Source: DAMCAP01 sp032059445 (GTDB taxonomy: Bacteria > Bacillota > Clostridia > Oscillospirales > Ruminococcaceae). From it: a stretch of DNA of 39,087 bases. The DNA lies in contig DAMCAP010000024.1 of assembly GCA_032059445.1 (NCBI GenBank), positions 1-39,087 on the forward strand, given 5' to 3'. Position 1 is the first letter of the stretch. Every line of letters starts with the position of its first letter. Position numbers and translations under genes: made by a program. Below, one piece after another: positions 32,436-39,087 of the stretch. Below the pieces are notes generated by a model. It was not told the DNA's origin and searched no databases. It saw only the letters and a program-made list of their open reading frames with translations.

Positions 32436-33704
32436 ATGTCATCACCTCTTGCCAATCAGCTGCGACCCACTGAGCTTGATCAAGTAGTCGGACAGCAGCA
32501 TCTGCTGGAAAAAGGCAGAGTGCTGCGGGGGATTATTGATCGGGGGCAGATCCCCAATTTGATTTTTTATGGCCCCTCGGGAGTGGGCAAAACCACTGTA
32601 GCCAACATTATCGCGAAATCGGCGGGTAAGCGGCTGTATAAACTCAACGGTACCACCGCCTCAACTGCCGATATTAAGGCTGTGGTAGATGAGGTAGGCA
32701 CCATTGCCGGGATCGGTGGAATCATACTGTATCTAGATGAGATACAGTACCTCAATAAGAAGCAGCAGCAGACCTTGCTGGAGTGTATCGAGGATGGCAG
32801 TGTAACCCTGATTGCGTCAACTACGGAGAACCCGTACTTCTATGTATATAATGCAATTTTAAGCCGAAGCACTGTGTTTGAGTTTAAACCTGTGGAGCCA
32901 GCAGAGGTAGCACAGGCAGTGGAGCGTGCTTTTATTAAAGCAGCGGAGCTTTATGAGCAGCCTTTTACCCTAGAGGAAGGGGTCGCGGAGTATATCGCCC
33001 GAGCCTGCGGCGGAGATGTGCGCAAAGCAATCAACGCTGTAGAAGCACTGATTGCCTACTGTGGGAGCAGCGAGGGGCAGATTACCCTAGATGCTGCCAA
33101 GGAGGTAACCCAGCGCTCCTCTATGCGCTACGATCGGGATGGGGACGCGCACTATGACATCCTATCGGCGTTTCAGAAATCCATACGTGGCTCTGACGAA
33201 AATGCGGCACTGCATTATCTGGCACGCTTGCTGGAGGCTGGAGATTTAATTTCACCCTGTCGTCGCCTGATGGTTATCGCCAGTGAAGATATCGGGCTTG
33301 CTTACCCGATGGCTGCGGTAATTGTTAAAGCCTGTGTTGACATCGCCAACTCTCTCGGTTTACCTGAGGCTCGCATCCCGCTGGCACAGGCAGTGATCAC
33401 GCTATGTACCGCTCCTAAGTCTAATACAGCCATAACTGCCATCGATGCTGCACTCCGTGATGTAAGGGAAGGTAGAGTAGGGGATATCCCTGCGGATCTA
33501 AAGGATGCCAGCTATGAGGGCGCGGCTAAGCTGAGTAGAGGCAAGGGGTATCAGTACCCCCATGTCTACCCAATGGGCTGGGTGGAGCAGCAATACCTGC
33601 CCGACGTGCTCAAAGATGCTGTGTACTATACCTTTGGCGAAAATAAAACCGAGCAGGCTGCACTGCAATATCGATTAAAGCAAAGAGGGCAGAAGATCGA
33701 CTAA
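32436..33704 (+). CDS. rarA: Replication-associated recombination protein A (MgsA/RarA AAA+ ATPase)
   Basis: Clamp-loader-like AAA+ ATPase acting at stalled replication forks. PLANQLRPTELDQVVGQQHLL is the typical beginning; Walker A GPSGVGKTT (about 49-57); Walker B ILYLDEIQYLNKKQQ (about 96-110; the family usually has FIDEIHRFNK, here with QYL); sensor I IASTTENPYF; and the C-terminal domain with AYPMAAVIVKAC and YQYPHVYPMGWVEQQYLP. 422 aa. Start at ATG 32436 (AGGAGGA 7-8 bp upstream), in preference to GTG 32433. Confidence 0.93.
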   Translation: MSSPLANQLRPTELDQVVGQQHLLEKGRVLRGIIDRGQIPNLIFYGPSGVGKTTVANIIAKSAGKRLYKLNGTTASTADIKAVVDEVGTIAGIGGIILYLDEIQYLNKKQQQTLLECIEDGSVTLIASTTENPYFYVYNAILSRSTVFEFKPVEPAEVAQAVERAFIKAAELYEQPFTLEEGVAEYIARACGGDVRKAINAVEALIAYCGSSEGQITLDAAKEVTQRSSMRYDRDGDAHYDILSAFQKSIRGSDENAALHYLARLLEAGDLISPCRRLMVIASEDIGLAYPMAAVIVKACVDIANSLGLPEARIPLAQAVITLCTAPKSNTAITAIDAALRDVREGRVGDIPADLKDASYEGAAKLSRGKGYQYPHVYPMGWVEQQYLPDVLKDAVYYTFGENKTEQAALQYRLKQRGQKID

Positions 33705-33726
33705 GCGACCCCCATAAGAGGGTATA

Positions 33727-33872
33727 ATGATGCAGACAAGCCTGGATTGAGTTTCGTTCTGGTGATTCTGTATTGCTGTGGTTCAGTGCTGATCATTCAA
33801 AAATATATCCGCTCGCAGCAAGTGCATATTTTTGCTGCTGTGATGTTGGCAGCCCATCTTGCGGGGCGGTGT
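33727..33872 (+). pseudogene. Decayed duplicate of the small membrane gene at 33964
   Basis: Near-identical to the following small gene over a core of about 58 bp (33791-33848, offset 235), with additional diverged similarity on both sides. The frame is broken: ATG 33727 reaches TGA within a few codons where the intact copy has CGC, plus small indels. Not translated as such. A -10-like TATAAT lies just before it. Confidence 0.7.
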
Positions 33873-33963
33873 TGGTCTGATTGAAATTATCCTTTTTCGT
33901 GGAACAGCGTTTTTTCGTTATTAGAAGCGCAAAAGCTTAAGCGAATCATTAAGGGGGGACATA

Positions 33964-34167
33964 ATGAAGCAGTTTAGATGGGATCGCGTTTCGTTTTGGT
34001 TATCAGTCTTGCTTTGGTCAGTGTTGATCATTCAAAAATATATCCGCTCGCAGCAAGTGCATATTTTTGCTGCTGTGATGTTGACAATTCTGCTTGCATT
34101 GCGGTGCCGGTCTTTGATTAGGGATTACCGAGAGAGAAGTGCCAATAGTACGAATAAAAATTTATGA
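33964..34167 (+). CDS. Small two-helix membrane protein
   Basis: 67 aa; the ribosome site GGGGGG lies 5-8 bp before the ATG. Helices at about 10-24 and 35-50, separated by a basic loop (QKYIRSQQVH), with a basic, polar tail (RSLIRDYRERSANSTNKNL). No family recognised. It lies downstream of rarA and of its own decayed copy, with a good terminator after it. Confidence 0.65.
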   Translation: MKQFRWDRVSFWLSVLLWSVLIIQKYIRSQQVHIFAAVMLTILLALRCRSLIRDYRERSANSTNKNL

Positions 34168-34231
34168 GTGCTTTACAAAATGCGCACACATCTTATAGCC
34201 CCCAAATAGCTCCTATATTTATGTAACAATA

Positions 34232-34268
34232 AAAGCTGCATCGTGTTTGCGATGCAGCTTTCGTTTTT
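34232..34268 (+). terminator. Terminator after the small membrane gene
   Basis: AAAGCTGCATCG / CGATGCAGCTTT with a 6-nt loop, then CGTTTTT. The following 34269-34526 holds nothing recognisable. Confidence 0.88.
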
Positions 34269-34526
34269 ACAACCAAAACAAAATTGCTCTGTGTTTCTTG
34301 CGAGGTAGCTGGATTAGGCTGTTTACGTTTCTACTCCCCATCAGTCCAAATGGGTATGTAAGTCAGCTAAGTACCAACGGGTGTGAAACAAACAATCACC
34401 TGACACACGAATGGCGGAAGAAAAACCAATGGTATATTAATATAATCACCCTTCTATTACAATAGCACTTAAGTTTATTGTACAAAGAAAGGTGATTTAT
34501 AAGTGATAATTTATGCTTCGCGCCTT

Positions 34527-35216
34527 TTAATCAGCAAGTGCCATTTTGACCGCAGCCTGCGCTAAAATCATCGTAGGGTCAATGGTATCTGCCTTAATGT
34601 CATACATCTCAAAGGCAATGGGAAGCTCGGTACAGCCAAGTACCAGATACTCAGCTCCCTGAGCGATAAGGCTATCGACTACCTTGAGGAATCCGCTGAT
34701 ATCCAGATCATAGTTGCCTGCCTTGACACCATCATAGATAATCCGCATTACTTCTTCTTGATCGCAGCCTACGGGGTGTAGCTCTTCGATGTCATACTTC
34801 TCAAACATCTTGGAATACACGCCCGAATTGATCGTACCACTGGTTGCCAGCAGCCCTACCTTGCCGATTCCCTTTGCTTTGATCTCCTTTGCGGTTTCCT
34901 CCAGCATATTGATAAAGGGGATTTTGACAAATGGAGTGATTCTTTCATAGAAGTAATGGGCGGTGTTGCAGGGCATAATTAGCAGGTCGGCACCGATATT
35001 CTCCAGCGATACAGCAGAGCGTACCATCTCACTGACAGGGTCTTTGCCCTTGCCGAGGATGGCGGCGGTACGGTCAGGAATATTGGTATTGTTGTCGATC
35101 ACCACACGGATATGCTCGTTGTCGCTTTTGGCAGGGGTGATGGTAATGATCTTTTTAAAGAGATCAGCGGTAGCAAGAGGCCCCATACCGCCGATAATTC
35201 CGATAGTCTTTTTCAT
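34527..35216 (-). CDS. Aspartate/glutamate racemase family protein
   Basis: Cofactor-free racemases use two Cys. Here they are in MPCNTAHYF (Cys about 83) and VLGCTELPIAF (Cys about 195), with the aspartate-racemase N-terminus MKKTIGIIGGMGPLATADLF. 229 aa is normal. D-aspartate or D-glutamate synthesis is the usual role, for peptidoglycan cross-bridges or signalling, but some members use other amino acids. AAGGAG lies 7-8 bp upstream of the ATG. The next minus-strand gene upstream is a P1 peptidase that may release or cleave peptides with D-residues; linkage is inferred only. Confidence 0.88.
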   Translation of the reverse strand: MKKTIGIIGGMGPLATADLFKKIITITPAKSDNEHIRVVIDNNTNIPDRTAAILGKGKDPVSEMVRSAVSLENIGADLLIMPCNTAHYFYERITPFVKIPFINMLEETAKEIKAKGIGKVGLLATSGTINSGVYSKMFEKYDIEELHPVGCDQEEVMRIIYDGVKAGNYDLDISGFLKVVDSLIAQGAEYLVLGCTELPIAFEMYDIKADTIDPTMILAQAAVKMALAD

Positions 35217-35341
35217 AAATGTGCTCCTTTTGAAGATAAAGATTGGTTTAGTCTATAGCCTTAAGCTAGGGGGTCCTAAAGAAAAAGTAAACGGCATGCG
35301 AAAAGTCAATGATCAAGCTTCTTGCATGCTCTGACAAGCTA

Positions 35342-36412
35342 TTATAGCTCTGCTCTGAGCGGTACAATATGGCGAAACTGGGTAAGATCAAGCCCTTCTG
35401 CGCTCCGACCCTCAATGCCCTCAATGGTTGGCGACATCGTCATAGAGTTGTAGATTGCCTCCTGTACCGCTTCCACTACTGCTTCAAAGAGAGGGTTCAT
35501 CTGCTCTTCGTCTAGGAGCTTGATGTTGCGGCAGTAGGGGTTATTGGCATCACGCAGGTTGTGGGGGTTGTTGGAGAAAGCAATGACGAAATCGCCGCTA
35601 CCGTGGCTCATAAAGGAGCCGGTATTGGTCAGCCCGATCATGGCACGCTTGGCGATGCGGTAAAGCTGACGATCAAGGACTGGGGCATCGGTAGCTACGA
35701 TGATCATGCAACTACCCTTGACTTCTTTAAAAGGCAGCTCTTTGTAGGGAAGCTGATGACCGTAGATAGTCAGATTGCCGCCAAAATTGGTCTGCGCCAA
35801 TGCTCCGATGGTATAACCACCCTTGTCGCCTATAACCGCTTCGGGGATTATGCGAGAGGCAGTGCCGATACCACCCTTNNNNNNNNNNTTATACCCATAG
35901 CAGCAGGTGCCAGCTCCAGCGCCTACAGCACCTTCTTCGACCTCGGCGCTGCAAGCCTCTATGGCCTTTGCTACATGCTCAGGGCGGATGTGGAAGCCCT
36001 TGATATCGCTAAGGTTGGAGTCGTTGGTTTCTCCTACAGTAATGTTGATAGAGCACTGATTGGGCTTGAGCTGCGGCACATGATAGTCAAGTAGGCCCTG
36101 CACCACCTGTGCTGCCGATAGGGTATTGGTGAGCCCAATGTAGGACTCGATCTCGCCCAGCTCTTGTATCTGCATGCCGCCCACCATCTTGCCAAAGCCG
36201 TTGGCACTGTATACTGCCGTAGGTACCTTTAGCTGAAATATATCCTGTCCGTGTGGCTTGATCACGGTGACTCCTGTGTGGATGTCGGTGCCCTCATGGA
36301 GGGTAAAATGGCCAACGGTTACATCAGGTACATCAGTGATGCTATTTCTTATACCAGGTGCAAAGCGCCCGGGGATTTCCATAAGCTCTCGTATACGTCG
36401 TAGCTGTTTCAT
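35342..36412 (-). CDS. P1 family peptidase (DmpA-type aminopeptidase/esterase), with 10-N run inside
   Basis: Self-processing Ntn-type hydrolases that cleave N-terminal amino acids or D-amino esters. SITDVPDVTVGHFTL is the family beginning; GAGAGTCCYG...KGGIGTASR is the conserved glycine stretch; the nucleophile Ser, exposed by autocleavage, lies in TGSFMSHGSGDFVIAFSN (about residue 267). The 10 N (35879-35888) fall between CYGY and KGGIGT. In homologues these two motifs join directly, so little or nothing is missing. 356 aa as read, normal length. GGAG lies 6-8 bp upstream of the ATG. Confidence 0.88.
   Translation of the reverse strand: MKQLRRIRELMEIPGRFAPGIRNSITDVPDVTVGHFTLHEGTDIHTGVTVIKPHGQDIFQLKVPTAVYSANGFGKMVGGMQIQELGEIESYIGLTNTLSAAQVVQGLLDYHVPQLKPNQCSINITVGETNDSNLSDIKGFHIRPEHVAKAIEACSAEVEEGAVGAGAGTCCYGYXXXXKGGIGTASRIIPEAVIGDKGGYTIGALAQTNFGGNLTIYGHQLPYKELPFKEVKGSCMIIVATDAPVLDRQLYRIAKRAMIGLTNTGSFMSHGSGDFVIAFSNNPHNLRDANNPYCRNIKLLDEEQMNPLFEAVVEAVQEAIYNSMTMSPTIEGIEGRSAEGLDLTQFRHIVPLRAEL
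35879..35888. other. Assembly gap (10 N)
   Basis: Ten undetermined bases inside the P1 peptidase gene, in frame. The bases AA directly before it (minus strand) match the first two bases of the AAG directly after, suggesting that the true gap is zero or an overlap. Confidence 1.
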
Positions 36413-36618
36413 ACTGCTCTCCTTTATGTACTATATCAATATCCATAGTCGGTGTAAGGCAAGTTTGATTGCCCTAGCAAAAAATAATCTCTCCTTATCA
36501 TAGCTCTAAACGAGGCATTAGGCAAGGTGTTTGCTAAAAAATCAATGTCCAATGCTTTGAAAACTGACACGGTTCCTTCAAAAGCTCAGCCAATCGTGGG
36601 CAGTTATTGCTAACAATC

Positions 36619-36654
36619 AAAAATCGCACAGGACTCTGTCCTGTGCGATTTTAA
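36619..36654. terminator. Bidirectional terminator after the surface protein gene
   Basis: AAAATCGCACAGGA / TCCTGTGCGATTTT, 14-bp stem, loop CTCTG-type, T runs both ways. The stretch 36413-36618 otherwise shows nothing recognisable. Confidence 0.88.
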
Positions 36655-36727
36655 GATTAGTGTGTTGCGGCGTTTATAGTTTTAACCGCAAAAGATGGGA
36701 TCTGCCTATTAGAAGCGTATCCTTGGA

Positions 36728-39087
36728 TTAATCTTGATCTGATTCTTCCTCTTCTTTTTTCCGCCGTAGCATAAACGAGCCGACAATAGCAAGGCAACCA
36801 GTGATTGCAAACAATCTGGAGCTTCCGCCTAATTTAGGCAGATTTCCAAGAGGTAGTTTTGGGTCAATGATGGTTACCAAGCCGCTTGCTGGTAGATTGC
36901 CTAGAGGCAATTGAGGATCTTCGATAACTACTGTACCACCGCCGGTGTTGTCGTCGTCATCATCGTCGTCGTCATCAGTGTTGCCACCAGTACTGCGTGT
37001 ATAGGTGATCACTATCTGATAGTCATAATCAGGATCATACACAAAATCCTCGGTATAAGTTATGGTTTGTGGTTTTGGTACTTCCATCATCTGGATCGAT
37101 GCGACAAGCTCGGATTCGGGTTTTGCAGCTTCGGGAGTCTCTAGCTCTGGCTTTGAGGTCTCTGGTGCTTGTGGCTCAGAAACTTCTGGTGCTGTTGGCT
37201 CAGAGGCTTCTGGTGCTGTTGGCTCAGAGGCTTCTGGTGCTGTTGGCTCAGAGGACTCAGGTGCTTGTGGCTCAGAGGACTCAGGTGCTTGTGGTTCAGA
37301 AGCTTCTGGTGCTTCGGTAGTTGATACCACCTCAAAAGTCGCTACCATTACCTGTGCAACTACAGGAGCATCTGTTTCTGGCTCCGTAGTTTCTGGAGCT
37401 TCTGTTTCAGGTTCTGTGGTTTCTGGAGCTTCTGTTTCAGGTTCTGTGGTTTCTGGAGCTTCTGTCTTAGGCTCCTCAACTACAGGAGGCTCCTCAACTA
37501 CAGGAGGCTGCTCTACAACAGGAGGCTCCTCAACAACAGGAGGCTGCTCAACAACAGGAGGCTGCTCAACAACTGGAGGCTGCTCAACAACTGGAGGCTG
37601 TTCAACAACTGGAGGCTGTTCAACAACTGGAGGTTGTGGCAACATGGCAGGCTGCATACGAGCCTTTAATGTTGCGACTACTTCAATTTTGGTGAAGTTG
37701 AAGTTGAAACCATTGAAGATAGGCAGTCTCTCGATAATTTTTGAGAACTGTACCCATGCATCACCAACTGCTGGAAGAGTCAGTGCTAAATCTGCTCCGC
37801 TCTTGTCGCCGCTGAGGTTGCCATTGGTAAAGTACTCGTGCCTTACAGGGAGTAGTATGCTACCGTCGGGGATTGCCTTATAATACACTTTGATTACATT
37901 GTTATCACTCGTGATGGTATAAGGCAGGGTTAGAGGCTTGCTTTCATCTGCTGTGTAGCCTGCAGGTGTCCTGTCGTCAATACTTTCTACGATAGGGGAG
38001 TATACCGGTACGGTTAGGCCTTCGAGCTTATCAAAGAGTTCGCCGTCCTTGTAGTACTCAACTGTGTAGTGAAGTACCTGACCATTGTCTTTGGCGTAGT
38101 AGATCTTAATTGTAGAGTTCTGTTGATCTACCACAAACGGTAAGGTAGTAGACAGGTTCTTATCCAGTGCATATCCTGTAGGTGTCTTATCCGCTACACT
38201 ATCTACGATCGGTGTGTGTGCAGGCACAGTTAAGCCTTCAACATTTTCAAAAAGCTCGCCGTCCTTGTAGTACTCGACCGTGTAGATAAGATCTGGGAGA
38301 TTGGTATATACAAATACGATCTTGTTGCCTTCCAGCGCCATGGTTACCGACTTGGCAGCTTGATCAGCTGTGTAGCCGGGGATGCTTAGAGCTTCTTCAG
38401 TGTAGGTTACACCAAAAGTTTTGCCTGTTTCAGTCTTTGCATCTCTTAGCTCTATTCCGGTAGCAGAATCCTTACGGTACTCTACGGTGTAGGAGAGGTT
38501 GCTGATCGCAGTGTAAACAAATACGATCTTGTTGCCTTCCAGCGCCATGGTTACCGACTTGGTAGCTTGATCAGCTGCGTAGCCGGGGATGCTTAGAGCG
38601 TCTTCAGTGTAGATCACACCAAAAGTTTTGCCTGTTTCAGTCTTTGCATCTCTTAGCTCTATTCCCGTAGTAGAATCCTTGCGGTACTCTACGGTGTAGG
38701 AGAGGTTGTTGACCGCAGTGTAAACAAATACGATCTTGTTGCCTTCCAGCGCCATGGTTACCGTTTTGGCAGCTTGATCTGCTGTGTAGCCGGGGATGCT
38801 TAGAGCGTCTTCAGTGTAGGTTACACCAAAAGTTTTGCCTGTTTCAGTCTTTGCATCTCTTAGCTCTATTCCGGTAGCAGAATCCTTACGGTACTCTACG
38901 GTGTAGGAGAGGTTGCTGATCGCAGTGTAAACAAATACGATCTTGTTGCCTTCCAGCGCCATGGTTACCGACTTGGTAGCTTGATCAGCTGCGTAGCCGG
39001 GGATGCTTAGAGCGTCTTCAGTGTAGATCACACCAAAAGTTTTGCCTGTTTCAGTCTTTGCATCTCTTAGCTCTATTCCCGTAGTAG
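36728..39087 (-). CDS. Large sortase-anchored surface protein with repeat domains (5' end beyond window)
   Basis: The frame is open to the window edge, so the N-terminus and signal peptide are missing. From N to C: at least three and a half copies of a 69-aa unit (VEYRKDSATGIELRDAKTE-type, ending VFVYTA); two longer MucBP-like units (TVEYYKDGELFE...); a beta-rich linker; PPVVEQ repeats; ETEAPETTEP repeats; EPTAPEAS repeats; a nine-Asp run; two copies of DPxLPLGNLP; and the sorting signal NLPKLGGSS, a hydrophobic helix and RRKKEEEE. The LPxTG Thr is Leu. Cell-wall anchoring and adhesion or biofilm roles are inferred. Own terminator follows. Confidence 0.88.
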   Translation of the reverse strand, partial: TTGIELRDAKTETGKTFGVIYTEDALSIPGYAADQATKSVTMALEGNKIVFVYTAISNLSYTVEYRKDSATGIELRDAKTETGKTFGVTYTEDALSIPGYTADQAAKTVTMALEGNKIVFVYTAVNNLSYTVEYRKDSTTGIELRDAKTETGKTFGVIYTEDALSIPGYAADQATKSVTMALEGNKIVFVYTAISNLSYTVEYRKDSATGIELRDAKTETGKTFGVTYTEEALSIPGYTADQAAKSVTMALEGNKIVFVYTNLPDLIYTVEYYKDGELFENVEGLTVPAHTPIVDSVADKTPTGYALDKNLSTTLPFVVDQQNSTIKIYYAKDNGQVLHYTVEYYKDGELFDKLEGLTVPVYSPIVESIDDRTPAGYTADESKPLTLPYTITSDNNVIKVYYKAIPDGSILLPVRHEYFTNGNLSGDKSGADLALTLPAVGDAWVQFSKIIERLPIFNGFNFNFTKIEVVATLKARMQPAMLPQPPVVEQPPVVEQPPVVEQPPVVEQPPVVEQPPVVEEPPVVEQPPVVEEPPVVEEPKTEAPETTEPETEAPETTEPETEAPETTEPETDAPVVAQVMVATFEVVSTTEAPEASEPQAPESSEPQAPESSEPTAPEASEPTAPEASEPTAPEVSEPQAPETSKPELETPEAAKPESELVASIQMMEVPKPQTITYTEDFVYDPDYDYQIVITYTRSTGGNTDDDDDDDDDNTGGGTVVIEDPQLPLGNLPASGLVTIIDPKLPLGNLPKLGGSSRLFAITGCLAIVGSFMLRRKKEEEESDQD
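36944..36981 (-). repeat. Poly-Asp microsatellite
   Basis: GTC/ATC triplets on the plus strand encode nine consecutive Asp between TDD-type and NTGGG segments of the surface protein. Such runs are prone to slippage. Confidence 0.8.
37160..37315 (-). repeat. 24-bp repeat encoding EPTAPEAS
   Basis: At least six imperfect copies of a 24-bp unit in the surface protein gene, encoding (E/S)-P-(T/Q)-A-P-E-(A/S/V)-S. Confidence 0.8.
37370..37465 (-). repeat. 30-bp repeat encoding ETEAPETTEP
   Basis: About three copies of a 30-bp unit, adjacent copies nearly identical at the DNA level. Confidence 0.8.
37475..37635 (-). repeat. 18-bp repeat encoding PPVVE(Q/E)
   Basis: About nine copies of an 18-bp unit in the Pro-rich stalk of the surface protein. 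Confidence 0.85.
38290..39087 (-). repeat. 207-bp tandem repeat (414-bp higher-order period)
   Basis: Units of 207 bp (69 codons) reach the window edge. Alternate units are more alike than neighbours: distinctive words recur at exactly 414 bp (for example 38501 and 38915; 38661 and 39075). Confidence 0.9.

Noticed and set aside
36944..36981. CRISPR or regulatory repeat
   Set aside because: It is an in-frame Asp codon run in the surface protein; no spacers.
37062..37883. 273-codon plus-strand ORF opposite the surface protein
   Set aside because: It is the antisense reading of Pro/Glu-rich repeats; repeat DNA keeps several frames open. No start signals.

Overview
The window looks like a draft-genome scaffold (two N-runs, at 14775-14807 and 35879-35888) from a Gram-positive Firmicute, most likely a spore-forming member of Clostridia (Oscillospirales-like). 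The grounds are strong GGAGG-type ribosome binding sites, consensus sigma-A promoters (TTGACA-17-TATAAT style), frequent GTG and TTG starts, a sortase-type cell-wall protein, a gamma-SASP-like spore protein, and the family make-up (MocR regulator, DUF6273, LemA/DUF3137). TGA is used as a normal stop. No prophage, insertion sequence or CRISPR array was seen.

Layout. 1-400: 3' end of a tandem-repeat, SASP-like protein. 700-4900: secreted/anchored GH18 glycosidase, then a MocR regulator and an M20 amidohydrolase that probably form a regulatory pair. 5200-10800: a long minus-strand cluster (DUF2442, DUF3137, LemA, three or four exported or membrane proteins, a lipoprotein) behind an apparent leader terminator, facing a MalT-like (LAL) LuxR regulator that is broken by a frameshift. 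13500-16800: DUF6273 protein, assembly gap, frameshifted larA, a small possible phage-protein remnant and a small membrane protein. 16970-17171: two tRNA-Ser genes. 17300-20000: zinc/cadmium-type P1B ATPase with a very His-rich N-terminus, and its ArsR/SmtB repressor with a visible operator and promoter. 20285-21400: CorA-family transporter behind a roughly 135-nt structured leader. 21400-22250: hairpin-rich non-coding DNA. 22250-24200: glutamine-type NAD+ synthetase whose amidase domain has lost catalytic residues. 24457-30543: mostly housekeeping genes (mnmA, a 59-aa membrane peptide, an MFS gene with an in-frame stop, prs, glyA). 30700-34200: an unusual multi-domain regulator with a tandem-duplicated 3' end, rarA, and a small membrane gene with a decayed duplicate. 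34500-36400: Asp/Glu racemase family and P1 (DmpA) peptidase. 36728-39087: 3' part of a large sortase-anchored surface protein with near-identical 69-aa repeats running off the window.

Together the genes give a mixture of core metabolism (NAD, PRPP, one-carbon, tRNA thiolation), amino-acid or peptide turnover (M20, P1 peptidase, racemases), metal homeostasis and cell-surface functions. The least understood part is the 5.3-10.8 kb envelope cluster with its divergent regulator. Three genes (LAL regulator, larA, MFS) are each interrupted by a single small change; in a draft scaffold this may be sequencing error as easily as real decay.
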